Positions 45,100 to 56,583 of a stretch of DNA of 64,000 nucleotides are shown here, piece after piece. The notes under the pieces are model-generated. The model saw only the letters and a list, made by a program, of their open reading frames with translations, ran no database searches and was not told the DNA's origin. This stretch comes from Saposhnikovia divaricata (Eukaryota > Streptophyta > Magnoliopsida > Apiales > Apiaceae). Numbering within the stretch: the first letter of the stretch is position 1; every line of letters starts with the position of its first letter. The stretch covers positions 159,662,546 to 159,726,545 of the forward strand of contig CM071600.1 of assembly GCA_036435485.1 (NCBI GenBank). Reading direction: 5' to 3'. A program made the position numbers and the translations under genes.

Positions 45100-46991
45100 T
45101 CCAACAATGTGCATTACCTCTCTGGCTTAAGCCTTTTGAGAGCTCTTGGTTGTCCCAGCCGCTGTGGGGCCTCCCGAGATCATATTGATTACTGGCCCTC
45201 GGGGTTGTGGGTTGTGATCGCGATCATTATCGCTCATATCATAATCTCTTCTTTGGTCGCTACGATCTTCACCCTTAGTGAAGTGGCTCAGATTTCCTTA
45301 TGGATCAAAAACTCGATCTCATCTTTGAGTTAATTGCAATCATCAGTGTCATGCCCCACATCTCTGTGGAATCTGTAATACTGATTCTTGTTTCTCTTTA
45401 TGGGATCACCCCTAAGTGGCTTCGGCCATCGGAAATCTTTATCCTTCTCAATGTCCAACAAGATTCGACTCCTAGGAGTATTCAACCTTGCATACTTAGT
45501 GAACCTTGGTCCTTGGTTCTTCTTAGGGGCAGAGTCGGAGTCCTCGCTAGTTCGGGGATACTTGTCCCTATCATCATACTCCTGGTCATCATACTCCTGG
45601 TCTTGCTTTCATTTTCTAGAGTCCTTGTTACTCCCTCCATTACCTACTATGGCCTCTTTCTTTATGTTATCCTCAGCTTTAATATACTTATCAGCCCTTC
45701 GTTGGAGCTCAGCCATGTTCTCAGGGGGATGCTTCGCTAATGACCTTTTAAAGAAGAGGTTAGTGGTTCCGTTTTCCAGGGCTACCATGGCCACCTTATT
45801 TTCCAAATCAGTGATATTCAGGGTCTCCTTGGTGAATCGCTTGAGGTAATCCCTCGGATTTTCATTCTTTCCTTGCACCACATACATAAGAGATGCGGAG
45901 CTCTTCTCATGAACCCTTCCGCTAATGAATTGGCTGACAAAAGAGGCACTCAACTCCTTAAAAGAGCCAATAGAGTTTGCAGGCAATCGGCTATACCATC
46001 TCTGGGCCATGCCCGACAGGGTTTGGGGGAACGCTCTGCACTTTAGGGCATCACTTGTAGGCTGCAGCAGCAGTGCATTTGAGAATGTCCTGACGTGATT
46101 TTCGGGATCACCCGTTCCATCATAAGCCTTAATTGTTGGCATTTTAAACTTCCTAGAAATATGAGCATGCATCACCTCCTCAGTAAACGGGGGTGTGGGA
46201 TCATCAGGATCACTAAGTGGCATCAGATCTTTGGGGTTATCCCTGGGGGTTTCCACCCTTGTTGTTCTTCCAGGTGGGGCGTCAACCCTTTTCTGTCTCC
46301 TTGAGGTCCTCTCCAAATCAACAAAGGGAATCCTTCTTGAAGTTGGAGGAGGTCGATTCTGATTCTGTCTCGCTTGCTCTCTTGCCATGTTGTCCTTCAG
46401 CTTAAAGATCTCGACCTCATGAGCCTTGATTCTCTTAGCAATTGTCAGAGGGGGTCCATCATGGATAGTTTACTTCCTCCTTCGAGGTTCTCTGCTGGTA
46501 CATCGGCTCCTCGGGGCTTCGTCACGATCAGCGTCTTCAGACGACGAGTCATCAGTATAGGGACCAGAGTAATCATCATATCTTTGATCAGGGCCTAAGC
46601 CTCTAATGTAAGAAGGCTGATAAGGTTCATGTATATGCAAAGCATGAACGCTTGGTCCAGGATCCCTTTGGTACGGGGAATTCGTACTTCTAGGGAGATC
46701 TGTAGTAGAGATCTGCACCCCCGGAGGTAGTGGATGATTGACAAGGGGAGAGACCACAATCTGAAGAGGGTTAGTCTCCTGGCTTGGATGGACAACCACG
46801 GGTAAAGTTCTCTCAGCGTGGGGAGTCATCCCTATAGGTTGTGAAATTTGAGATTGAGTGATCGCCCCTGTTGATGGGGGTGCATACCCTTGTTCAGTAC
46901 TGACGGGCGGAACGGAGGTGTTGACTGGCGGAACAGAGGTGATGGGGATAGCCTCGGTTGAGACTGATGTTGTTCTTCGTGTTTGAACCAT
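45100..46991 (-). pseudogene. Gag remnant of Tat-like element 2
   Basis: 46991-46470 encodes the Pro/Thr/Ser-rich N-terminus (MVQTRRTTSVSTEAIPITSV). 46388-45609 encodes the core gag domain (KMPTIKAYDGTGDPENHVR, WYSRLPANSIGSFKELSA). 45600-45100 retains the knuckle-like region in broken frames. Two or more stops or frameshifts separate the pieces. Confidence 0.88.
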
Positions 46992-47004
46992 GGTTGATGT
47001 TGTC

Positions 47005-47022
47005 TTCCCACAGACGGCGCCA
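47005..47022 (-). other. Primer-binding site of Tat-like element 2
   Basis: On the minus strand TGGCGCCGTCTGTGGGAA, the same as in element 1, two bases from the LTR. Confidence 0.8.
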
Positions 47023-47024
47023 AA

Positions 47025-47536
47025 TATTGTGGAATAAAACTTAGGTTATCGAATTGCGGCTAGGGTTTGTGTGTATTTAATGCAAAGGGGTTGGTGAACT
47101 TCGAGTTTTAATGGTTATTTCCGTGTTTGAGACTGATCGGTCCTCACAGAGTTCCTACGTATCTCGTTATTGAGAATCAAGCCAAGACGTAGTTCTGAGA
47201 ATGAGAGGTCAGGCCCTTATATAGGCTGAGAAGCCTTAGAGTTAGAGTAGAGTTTGGAGACTTGGTGGGCAAGTCAGCCTTGAGGAAGGTTCTAGACTCT
47301 TATCTTGTAAGAGTCTGTTTCCTTGTTGAAGTAGGTGCCTTGGAGGCTACTCATAAAGATATTGCATCCTTGTCCGACACTTATTGCTGAGCTGTTTATC
47401 ACCACTAATATTAATTACGAAATTAATATTAAATTAGGCTTTTGGGCCTCATTAATGGTCTTCGTATTTGGACCAAATTAGGTCTAATTAATGCAACATT
47501 GATTGTGTCTTTAGGGCTTATTTTTAGCCCATATCA
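47025..47536 (-). repeat. 5' LTR of Tat-like element 2
   Basis: 512 bp, homologous to 40338-40853, with many transitions. It ends GCCCATATCA before the TSD AAAGT. Confidence 0.9.
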
Positions 47537-49088
47537 AAAGTATTGTTCTAAATCCATATGTTTTGAGTTATGCTATTTGATATTTCTCGTATAAGTCATA
47601 TTATATTCGTCTTAAATCAAAATCAAACAATTTTATATTTTTTAGAAAGATCTTCTAATTACCTACAACTTTTAACCTTAAACATGTTTCAAACTCCTCC
47701 CTTTAATATGTCAACTGCAATGTATAAATTATTAGTGTGACTTTGATATTAGTACATCTATACTTTGAAAAGTCATATTAAATTCGTTTTACCTCAAAAT
47801 TATTGTATTTTAGATATTTCAGAAATATTCTATTGATTTTCTACAACACTGATTGTTTAGCATGTTTGAGATTCTAAATGTAAATTTGTGAAATTCGGCC
47901 ATATGTATAAGTCGTTGGTATAATTTCAGTAATATGACACTACAACTTTATAAGATCTTATGAAATTGAAATTACATCCGAAAATTATGTGCAATATTAA
48001 TTCGTAAAGATCTTCTCGAGACCTTTAAGATAAAAATCTATCGCCCTCTAGAACGATTGTTACCTTTAAAAGTTTAAATTGAAATCTGGTCATGGGTTAA
48101 TTTGTACTGTGTTGCTGTAGTCCATATTTTTATTTAATTATGATATCATTACATCTTTCTTTTTTATGTGCTTTAGCATCTTGAAAAGATTTTTGAATTT
48201 TCTACAACTTTCATATTTTGCATCTTTCTAAATAAAGTCGTTTAGATATTGCAAATTGTCTATCTTTCGGACTGGTTAAATCTAATTTTGTTATTGTGCA
48301 TTGTGTTATTTTTGGAGTAAGAAAATGTTTTGTGTTTTTATCTTATCAGTACATGCACTTATGTTGATATGTTCACAAGTGTTGAGATTTTTAAATCTAT
48401 ATGTATTTTTAACATGATTATTATATTATTTATATGTGTACTTGTATTTGTGTGTATCATATTATATATCTGTAGAACTCATATGAAATTATTGTTGCAA
48501 AATGATTGCGGTCAAAAATATATTAAGTGATGGTATGGTAGATTAATGCAGTAAAAATGGTAGATTAAAATTTAATGAGACATCCTGTGACACGACTATA
48601 CACAAATATGTTTATTATACCATGTCGGCATACCCACATATTAGAATGTTTTATGTATTATGCATGATTCCGATAAATGGTAGTTTTATACTATAAAAAA
48701 ATTGAAGTTCTAGTTGTGATGTTTGTAATACATGGTTGTAGTACAGTATCATTTAATGATTTATTAACTTGGAATTAATTTCATATCATATGTTACTATT
48801 AAATTTAAAAACCTTGTATGGTTATGATCTTCTAATATGAACTCATTTAATTGTATCCTTATTATATGCATAAGAAATATTTTATTGTTTAAAGTAAAGA
48901 TGACTTGTGTCAATACTATATAACAAAACATGAGCCATCCAAAGAGGGAGTATTGTATATATTAGATGTCTCATTACACTTTCTATATTAAATGCTCCAG
49001 AAGAGCATGTATACAACAAAACATGAGCTATCCAATGGGGGAGTATAATCAAAGAATTCATCTCAACTTGGAACCCTCTAAATAATAC
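47537..49088. other. AT-rich spacer
   Basis: No ORF or recognised element. It continues the sequence interrupted at 40337. A 40 bp block (ACAAAACATGAGCNATCCAA and GGGAGTAT) is repeated at 48921-48960 and 49013-49052. Confidence 0.6.
48921..49052. repeat. Direct repeat of about 40 bp
   Basis: ACAAAACATGAGCCATCCAA at 48924 and ACAAAACATGAGCTATCCAA at 49016, each followed by a GGGAGTAT. Period about 92 bp. Confidence 0.8.
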
Positions 49089-49265
49089 ATTGTGAAGAAG
49101 ACCTCTGAGAGGCTGGGAGTTGGAAGAGGCTGTAAATCTTAATAATCTACCTAACAGTATTACTTTAAAAACAGGGCAAGACATTCTTCAATGGGATAAC
49201 ATGAAAGGTGATTTTATAACAAAGGACTGCTATGATCGACTCGAGAACAAAAATCCATCAACATG
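49089..49265 (+). pseudogene. LINE zinc-ribbon (zf-RVT) fragment
   Basis: The plus strand encodes RRPLRGWELEEAVNLNNL and ILQWDNMKGDFITKDCYDRL without a stop for about 58 codons. This is the linker and start of the zf-RVT domain at the C-terminus of plant LINE reverse transcriptases. It is exactly the part absent from the minus-strand LINE at 50540-53461, but in opposite orientation. It may be a separate copy or the result of an inversion. Confidence 0.75.
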
Positions 49266-49665
49266 CGTCCGCCACTGTGTATACATATGAATCCATAAAT
49301 AAAAATAAGCTAATCAAATTTAGAAACCGTTTCGGGATAGTTAACATTACTCTTTGACCTCACATTCACATGAGGGCCCGAAATTAAATAAATCCACAAC
49401 TTTTTGATTCCGTCCGGTAGCTGTGAGGCGGAAGCTGAACAAAAGAAATGATAAAATAGTGATTCAAATGTTACTACATTACAGTAATACCACACTAAGC
49501 AAGACAAAAGGCCGGGGCACAAGAACTTTATATAAGGCACTGGCAGATTACGTACTTAACATATTCCACAACATCCAGAGACGGAACTAGAGGGGGCACT
49601 GGGTGGCGGCCGTCCCCCCAAAAATTCTAAAATTGGAAAATTTTGTATATATATAATTTAAAAAT

Positions 49666-49835
49666 CTTCATTTAGTCCCCCCATTTTTATAAAAATTTCA
49701 TTTAGTGCCCTTATTTTTTCAATAATCTTCATTTAGTTCTTATTTTTTTTACAAAAATCTTCATTTAGTCCCCTATTTTTTACAAAAAATCTTCATCTAG
49801 TCCCCTCTTTTTTACAAAAAATTTCTGATCTGAAT
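49666..49835. repeat. Short tandem repeat, CTTCATTTAGTCCC unit
   Basis: About five units of roughly 35-40 bp: ATCTTCATTTAGTCCC followed by an A/T-rich TTTTTTACAAAA spacer. It lies in a segment that begins GAGACGGAACTAGAGGGGG (49577) and ends GGTTTCGTCCATG (about 49890). The outer ends are weakly inverted and this is a common plant repeat theme. Confidence 0.75.
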
Positions 49836-49904
49836 TTTCTGAGGCCGGAAAATTTGGCCTCCCCAATATATATTCATGGTTTCGTCCATGACAACACCTC
49901 AACA

Positions 49905-50535
49905 ATGACAACCCGCCCTCATATCCTCCTCATAACATTACCTACAAGCCACATGAATCCTGCCCTCCAATTCGCGAAAAATCTTATTAGAATCGGAGTA
50001 CATGTTACATTCCTCACTACTTTGTTTGTGCACAGACGCATGGAAAAAGCCAGTAGAGTTGTACAAGGCCTTAATATTATTTCATTTTCTGATGGTTACC
50101 ATGATGGCCCCCTGCTTACTGATCACAAAATTTGTGATCAGAAAATTTGAAAAAGGTAATACTTTCTAGTAGCTTAGAAGGCTGTTCGGTTAGTTATGTG
50201 GTGTAAAGTCTTCTAGTCGAGTGGGTGGTAGAGGTGGCTCGTGGCGTGCAGGTTCAGCACTACTTCGGATTCAACCTGCTAGTGTAATTGATATCTATTG
50301 GCGTGCAGGTTCAGCACTACTTCGGATTCAACCTGCTAGTGTAATTGATATCTATTACTAGCATTTCAATGGTCGTGGAGAGGGTATGAGCAATTGTAAT
50401 AATGACCCCTCATGGTCGATAAAATTACCGGAATTGCCAATACTTTATGCAGGGGACTTGCCTTCTTTTGTCCATGATGAAAATTATAAATTTATCCTTG
50501 AAACACTGAAAGTGCAAGTAGATGCATTAGCAGGC
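49905..50535 (+). pseudogene. UDP-glycosyltransferase (UGT75-like) pseudogene
   Basis: Remains of a family 1 glycosyltransferase, which moves glucose from UDP-glucose to small acceptors in the cytosol. 49905-50147 encodes an N-terminal domain with HILLITLPTSHMNPALQFAK, VTFLTTLFVHRRM and NIISFSDGYHDG, most like the UGT75 group. The frame stops at 50148. A deleted stretch follows; then 50245-50355 encodes ALLRIQPASVIDIY twice because of a 57 bp tandem duplication, with a stop after IDIYY. 50366-50530 encodes DPSWSIKLPELPILYAGDLP. The gene then runs into a LINE near 50540 and the C-terminal PSPG sugar-donor box is absent. His in the TSHMNP loop is in the position of the usual catalytic GHxNP His. 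Confidence 0.88.
50242..50355 (+). repeat. 57 bp in-frame tandem duplication
   Basis: 50242-50298 and 50299-50355 are identical copies beginning TGGCGTGCAGGTTCAGCAC. Nineteen codons of the UGT pseudogene are duplicated without shifting the frame. Confidence 0.95.
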
Positions 50536-50539
50536 GACG

Positions 50540-53461
50540 AACTGGTTGATGTAACCTTGTATAGCAGTTTTTGAGGACTCCATTTTGGTGCCATGTGTCA
50601 TTCCAGAAGTCAATTGATTTCCCATCCCGTATACACCATTTGTATTCAGATTGTTGAAAGGCATTCTCATAGCTAGATTTGAGCATATTGGCCATGCCAT
50701 TCATAAAGGAGATAAAGAAAAGAACCGTTTGCTGGTTAAAGGTTGAGGATAGGTCTCCATATTTACCTGTTAGAAAATGATGCCATAACTTGTGTCTGTC
50801 TTTGTGAAACTTCCAGCACCACTTTGCCAGAAGTGAGATGTTTCTGGTCTCTAGATTACCCAGCCTTAGGCCTCCATTTTCTTTCTTGGCACACACCATG
50901 TCCCATCGTATCGAATGTAGCTTTCTAGTTGTTTGGGTTGTCTCTTTCATTTCTCCCCGAAAAAACCTTTTCCTTGTAGTGTCTATGTCTTTGATCACAC
51001 ACTTTGACATTAGAAATAAGTTCATCCAGTATAGAGGGATGCTATTTATAGTTGACTTTATTAGTATAGAGCGTCCCTGTTTGTTTGACGAATTGCTTCT
51101 CCACAGACTGAGAGATGTCTTGACTTTGTTTGTGATTAGTACCCAGAATTTTTTTGATTTTGGAGAAGAACCAATGGTGACACCTTGGTAAGAAAGAGGC
51201 CAGCTTCCAATTTTGCACTCAATTATGTTCGCCCATTCTCTTGCAACTTGATTAAATTTATTTCCCATGTAGAGAGAGCTTTTCTTGTAGTTTATTTTGA
51301 GTGTTGACAACATCTCAAAGATTATAAGAATCTTCTTGATTCCTTTACATGATTGCGAGGAATCGTTTAAAAATGTTATGGAATCATCTGCGAATTGTAA
51401 GTGTGTGAGACATGGACCAGTTCCTAATGATATCCCTTTTATTATTCCCACCACTGCAGCCTTCTCAATAAGTAAATGAAGAATCTCACCCACAATGTTG
51501 AACAAAAGCGGAGACTGTGGATCACCTTGTCGTAGTCCTTTCAAAGGATTAAATTCTGAGGTTGGGCTACCATTAACTAATATTGACATTCTTGTAGTGT
51601 TTAGAACTGAAGTTAGCCATGAATTCCATTTGGGGCCAAATCCAAATTTTGTCAAAGTTTGCGTGAGAAACTCACAGCTGACTGAGTTAAAGGCTTTCTC
51701 AAAGTCAAGTTTGAGTATGATTCCATCTACCTGGTTGGATAGTATGCTTTGGGCTACCTCTACTACTACTATAACACTTTCAGTGATGCTTCTCCCTTTC
51801 AAGAAAGCAGATTGCAATTCCGAGACTAGGCCTCCCATCACTTTTCTGAGCCTGTTAGATAATGTTTTCAACAGGACTTTTAGAGAATAGTTGATGAGGC
51901 TTATTGTCCTATAGTCTGTGACCAACCTTGGGTTTCTGGATTTAGGGATCAAGGTGACAAAGGATGAGTTGAGGCCAAGTGGAAGTGAACCATTGTGGTG
52001 GAATATAGAAGCCATTTTCACGAAGTCTGGGTGCATGATGTGCCAGAATTTTTTGATGAATTCTAGTGGCACTCCATCTGGACCTGGAGCTTTGTTTGAG
52101 CCCATTTCTTAAATTGCTAAGAATAATTCCTTTGCACTGAACTCCCTTTCCATTGAGGTAGCTTGACTTATTGTTAATTTCTTATTAATCAGTATACCTA
52201 GCCTTTGGAGTTTCTGGACTTCTGAAAAAATTATAATAATAGTTGAGGAAGGCTGATTTCATATCTTCTGGTTTTGTTAGCCACCTATCCCTCCAATTAA
52301 CACCATGAATATGATTTTTCCTTTGCTTGTATTTCACGTAATTGTGGAAAAATTTTGTGTTTACATCTTCCTGAGCTGCCCAGTTGAGCCTCGATTTCTG
52401 TTTGAGCATCCCATCCCAGATTGTGTATGCCTCCTGTAACTTTCTTTCCATTTGTAGTTTGCCCTTTTGGTGTGCTACAGAAGGCTGGTGAGATTGGTCT
52501 AGATCCTTTATTTTCCTTTCCAGACTTATGATATTTTCTCTGACATTGCCCTGGTGGTATTCCAACTTTTAATGTATTTTTGAGGGATTTGAATTTTTCC
52601 TGTAGATTTAATTCTTCGCCACTCATAGATCGCCAACTGTTTATAACCTGTTTAACTAATTCTTTGTCCTGTATCCATATGTTGAAATCTTTAAAAGGTT
52701 TTTTTGCCCCAGTTGTATTCATGCGTACTTAAACGTATTGCTGTATGGTCCGAAGATTTTTTCCCTATTCCAAGTAGAGACCAAGTACTTGATGTGAACC
52801 ATGAGTTGTTAATCACCGCTCTACCAAGTCTACTGCATTTTTCATCTGGGCCAAACCATGTGAATGTGAAGTTCCCCAGTTGAACGTCCCTCAAATCATT
52901 AAGATTTTTGAAGTCAATAAAATCTTTCATGTCTTGCCTTCTATATGAGCAATTAATACGTTCACCCTCATTTTCGATGTAGTTGAAGTCTCCTAGTATA
53001 CATATAGGTTCATCACTGAAATATTGTATAATTATAGTTAGTTCCGCCCATGCCTATTTTTTGAGTCTCAATTCGTATGGCCCATATAGATTGATAGAAT
53101 TGCAATGTATCAGGCCATCCTCCTTCAATTTCCACCTAGCCCATATCCAATAGCGTTTTACTGTCGAGTTTACCAGGGTAAGATGATCATGGTCCTAAGT
53201 TGTGAGTATGCCACCTGAACGTCCCTCACTTGGGGAAATTAGCCATCCGGGACCTGTATGGTCCCATATTGAGTCTTGGAATGAAGTATCCCACTGCGTA
53301 CACTTTGTTTCCTGAAGTAGTAGTATTTGGGGTTTTGCTTCTGATATTAAAGATCTAATGTTTCTCCGGGTGATGGAGTTGTTGCATCCTCTATAGTTCC
53401 AGCTTAATAAAGATGTGTGGTTCATGAGAAATATTAGTCTGTAAACTATAGAGTTGTTCAC
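50540..53461 (-). pseudogene. LINE ORF2: endonuclease and reverse transcriptase, broken
   Basis: Starts near 53461. The apurinic-type endonuclease shows LLSWNYRGCNN, ILLLQETK, GDFNYIENEGER and a C-terminal SDHTAI. The RT frame 52105-50550 is open for more than 500 codons with NKAPGPDGVPLEFIKKFW, LKLDFEKAFNSV and the catalytic FADD in LQFADDSITF. Stops or frameshifts occur near 53195, 53055, 52690, 52185 and 52108. The reading frame ends in WCIRDGKSIDFWNDTWH, before zf-RVT, and is replaced by antisense UGT sequence. The role would be target-primed reverse transcription; this copy is dead. Confidence 0.92.
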
Positions 53462-53511
53462 AAGGTCTTTAGTCCATCTTTAGATTCGAACGGATGATGG
53501 CTAGGGATGTT

Positions 53512-54262
53512 TCATAATCTGTGTATGGAATCAACCCCAAGTTGTCCTGTTTCTAGGATCTCCGTTCCCAAATCTTTAACAGTTGTTTCTAGTGCTGTTT
53601 CGCCTTGCGTGCTATTAGCTGTGGGTGTGTTTTGGCGAGGATTTTTTTTCTTTTTGATAGGTGCCACCTTCTTGTCTTTGGCTCCTTTCTTTGACATTAC
53701 TTTTTTAATTTTATTTCCATCGCAGTTAAAATCGAAGAAATTTGATTTCTTCTTGTTCTTTCTTGGTCTTCCAACCCTTCTACCCAGCTTGAGTTTTAGG
53801 ATTTGGGCTTTTAAGCTGGAAACTAGTGGTTGTGCTGTGGCGTCTATCTCTTCACTTTCTTCTAGAAAAAACTTATAGGCGTCCTCAATAGATGGGTCCT
53901 GTAATCCCTACACTTGTGTCTGTTCTGAAGAATGATTTGAATCTCCTTTGCTAGTCCATTTGAAGTTATCCTCCCCATTTCCACTTACTTCATCTCCTTT
54001 GCCCTTTACAGTTATCTTGTCTAAGTTATCTAAGTTGATTGATTGACCTGCTTCTACAAAGGAGGATTGGTCACCTAAGTGTATGGATTTTTGTGGATCT
54101 TAATTGGAGTTAGTGGGTTGGAAAGAAGAGGTCATCGTGGGACGCTCAGGACTCATTTGGGAAGTGACGAGCTGAACGAATGGGGATTTGTTGTAGTTTG
54201 TGCTACTCCCATCATGTGGGTCAGTTCTTTACTGTCATACAGTTCCTGAACTCTCTTATTCT
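53512..54262 (-). pseudogene. LINE ORF1, C-terminal part
   Basis: Continuation of ORF1 beyond the inserted LTR element. Broken frames lead to AQPLVSSLKAQILKLKLG and a basic GRRVGRPRKNKKK stretch, an AT-hook-like motif, then a Lys-rich tail (KKGAKDKKVAPIKKKKN) ending at a stop at 53512. Plant LINE ORF1 proteins bind the element RNA. ORF2 starts about 50 bp further on. Confidence 0.75.
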
Positions 54263-54621
54263 TGCTAATTTTAGACTCTAAACAAACTGCAAGATTTAAA
54301 CTAAGAACTTGAGAATAATGAAACAAGGAATATGTACAAACGGAGAGAACATTAGGAACTACATTGTATTAAGTTGTGGTGATTAAAAATGAGAAATACT
54401 TATGATACTTTATACTAATCTATCAGCTACATCTGACCACGAAAACAGGGAACTAGCATCTGATTTTCCTCCACTAATAGCCCTGGTTTTCCTCCACGAT
54501 TTACTTAACTTGTTTCCTAAACTCCTTAAATCACTCCACTAATTTCTTGACCTGGTCAAGGCTACTATTTCTAATTAATTTATTTATAATAAGTTTAGAT
54601 TAATTGGATAAAGTTCCAACA
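54263..54621 (-). repeat. 3' LTR of small LTR element
   Basis: On the plus strand TGCTAATTTTAGAC to AGTTCCAACA; the purine-rich tract (plus-strand ATCTCCCCCTTAATC) follows at 54622. Confidence 0.93.
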
Positions 54622-56117
54622 ATCTCCCCCTTAATCTAAACTTCACATTGACACTTGAACCCGTCTGGCTCATCGACTCTTGCGCGCCCACTGGCACGAC
54701 TTCCTGCGCGCCCACTGGCGCGTTTCTGTTCCCGTCCGGCAATTCACACTTGCCCGGGACTTGGTGCGCACACAGCACACTCTCCATCTCCCCTTCGGAA
54801 GGATCATCACAGCTCGTATGGCTCCCGTCATGTCTACACTCACGACAGGGTTCAACACGCCCACATGGCGTTCCCTCGGGAATCATTATCCCCAGTCACT
54901 ATCAGGTGATCACAATCTAATCACTGCCCTGACATCTCACGAGTCGATTTAGGTAACATCAATAATTACCCCCCCAGCAAAATTCAATCCCGAAAAATGC
55001 CTTCAATGGAAACTCGATCCCGTGAACCTGTGACTCCATCAGCCCGTTTGGCTTTCAAACTTCACATTTAACAACTCCAAGTCGCTTTCTTACTGAGCAC
55101 CTTTGTACTCCTTACACGGATGCTACGTCTTCTGAAGCATAGACGGCCCCAAATGTCTAATAGACACCTTTATTTCAGACCTCGCAAATAATGTGAACTC
55201 ACAACTAAGTCACTTCCAACAGAACACTACAGTAACCTTCACAAATAGGAATAAGCCCCTTTGTGAATCATCTTCCATGCTTTATGGTCGGGACTACCCT
55301 CACTTTTGGCATTTCCATGCTCTGCACATCAACTGTATCAATCTGATGCTTGCCTTCTGCTCCTCTCTCTCAGTCGGCAAACCTCTTCCTTCGCTTTTCA
55401 CAACTCCACAACATATACGTACACACCACACTTGAATGAACATACACATAGCATCCTCTTTGACCAACTGCGGCTTTGAGTTTGGTCCCCATCTGTTTGA
55501 GTGACCTTGTTTACTGAAATAATAAGTCACAACATGCTGTCTTTCAACAGGTTGAATTTCTGTTGAGGCCCCCCCCCAACAACGAATGACCAGCACCCAA
55601 CCATTTGGAAGCAGCCATGATATATCAACTGGGTGCAGCAACAAGAGGACTTGCTGCCATCCCCAAAGCCCGTGAAACTGAACCCCGTGCTGGTAGTAAT
55701 GGCCAGAAGCAACTGCAAAGACACGTACAAGAACCCCAGACCTGACCTCAGTCAGGCTGCGATCCAGTAAAAACAAAGACTAGACTTACACTGCATATTC
55801 TTCAGTACCACCAGTTGAGACCTCAAACTACGGCAGGGTGAAGATGTTCTCTAAAAACTATGGCCATGAAAAGTGTGAGCCTCTCATTGAGAGGGACTAA
55901 CAAAGTTGAAAGAGACATTCCTTTTAGCAAGGAAGCCTACAAAAATTTGATGACAAAAACAATCTGCCACAGTCTTCTTTTAAACAAACTGTACCACCGA
56001 GGTATTAAGAATCTCACTGATGATTTCTGTAGACTACCACAAAGTTTTACTGCTATCCTGTGCTTTAACTGTACTGTTTTATGTGCCTGTCACCTTCTTC
56101 CGTAACACCATCATCCA
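54622..56117 (-). other. 3' interior of small LTR element, possible captured 3' UTR
   Basis: 1.5 kb between the EBF-like stop and the polypurine tract. 55300-55776 is open on the minus strand but matches no protein known to me. The part next to the EBF fragment (about 55780-56117) is T-rich on the sense strand, as expected if the EBF 3' UTR was captured together with its coding end. 54650-54900 is unusually GC-rich. Confidence 0.45.
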
Positions 56118-56583
56118 TCATATGAGCACAGGGGAATTAACTCCGTAGAGGATATCACACCTCCACAAAGTTTCCAAAAGCAGCTCAATTGCACTGCTGC
56201 TAATTAAATTGCATTGCTGAATATTTAACCCTACAAGTGTCTTGCCTAGCTCTCCAAGGGAAATCATACTCTTGTTTGATATATTAAAACAACCAGACAA
56301 GGAAAGGACCTGCAGATTATGTTGCACACCACTGGATAAAGCAGCAACTCCAGCATCAGTGATTGAACACTTCGATATGTCAAGATCATTGAGCAACGAG
56401 CAGTTATCTGCAATGGTTGCCAAGCTCAAATCAGTAAGCTTTCTGCACCCCGTAAGATTCAGCACTTCGAGGGTTTCGCCATGTAACCTAGCCAAAGATG
56501 CAACCACTTTGTCTGTCAAATTGAGACAGTCACTCAGATTTACCTTCACAAGTCCATCTTCACAGCTCTCCAGCAATGGTAGA
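56118..56583 (-). pseudogene. Captured EIN3-binding F-box protein C-terminus
   Basis: Encodes the last leucine-rich repeats of EBF1/EBF2, the SCF subunit that targets EIN3/EIL transcription factors in ethylene signalling. Motifs: CEDGLVKVNLSDCLNLTDKV, LNLTGCRKLTDLSLATIADN, LNDLDISKCSITDAGVAAL, LSLSGCFNISNKSM, and a native-like C-terminus LLLETLWRCDIL, after which a non-native tail of about ten residues reaches a stop. The F-box and earlier LRRs are absent. The frame is open for 152 codons from MLESCEDG. It joins H2A sequence at about 56583 in a different frame, so no H2A-EBF fusion protein is made. Confidence 0.92.

Larger units (their letters stand above)
40338..47536 (-). mobile_element. 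Tat-like retrotransposon 2, rearranged, non-autonomous
   Basis: A 7199 bp minus-strand element with LTRs 40338-40853 and 47025-47536 and a perfect TSD AAAGT (40333-40337 and 47537-47541). It is related to element 1: same primer site, similar gag-protease and RNase H. RT is almost wholly absent and integrase is missing. Pieces of RNase H and of the post-pol region are out of order. The LTRs are clearly more diverged than in element 1 (more than 20 differences by eye), so this is the oldest datable insertion. The 5' LTR has lost its terminal TG (now TA at 47025). Confidence 0.93.

Noticed and set aside
48330..48530. 66-codon plus-strand ORF with hydrophobic sequence
   Set aside because: Composition follows the T-rich DNA; no motif, no splice or promoter context, and no neighbouring coding signal.
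52297..52722. Several ORFs overlapping LINE ORF2 in other frames
   Set aside because: They follow the frameshifted LINE protein or lie antisense to it; the LINE frame has recognisable domain motifs and explains the sequence.
55300..55776. 158-codon minus-strand ORF in the small LTR element, as a possible further captured gene
   Set aside because: No recognisable motif, odd composition (many Trp, Cys, Gly) and position after the EBF stop; more likely untranslated sequence that happens to be open.
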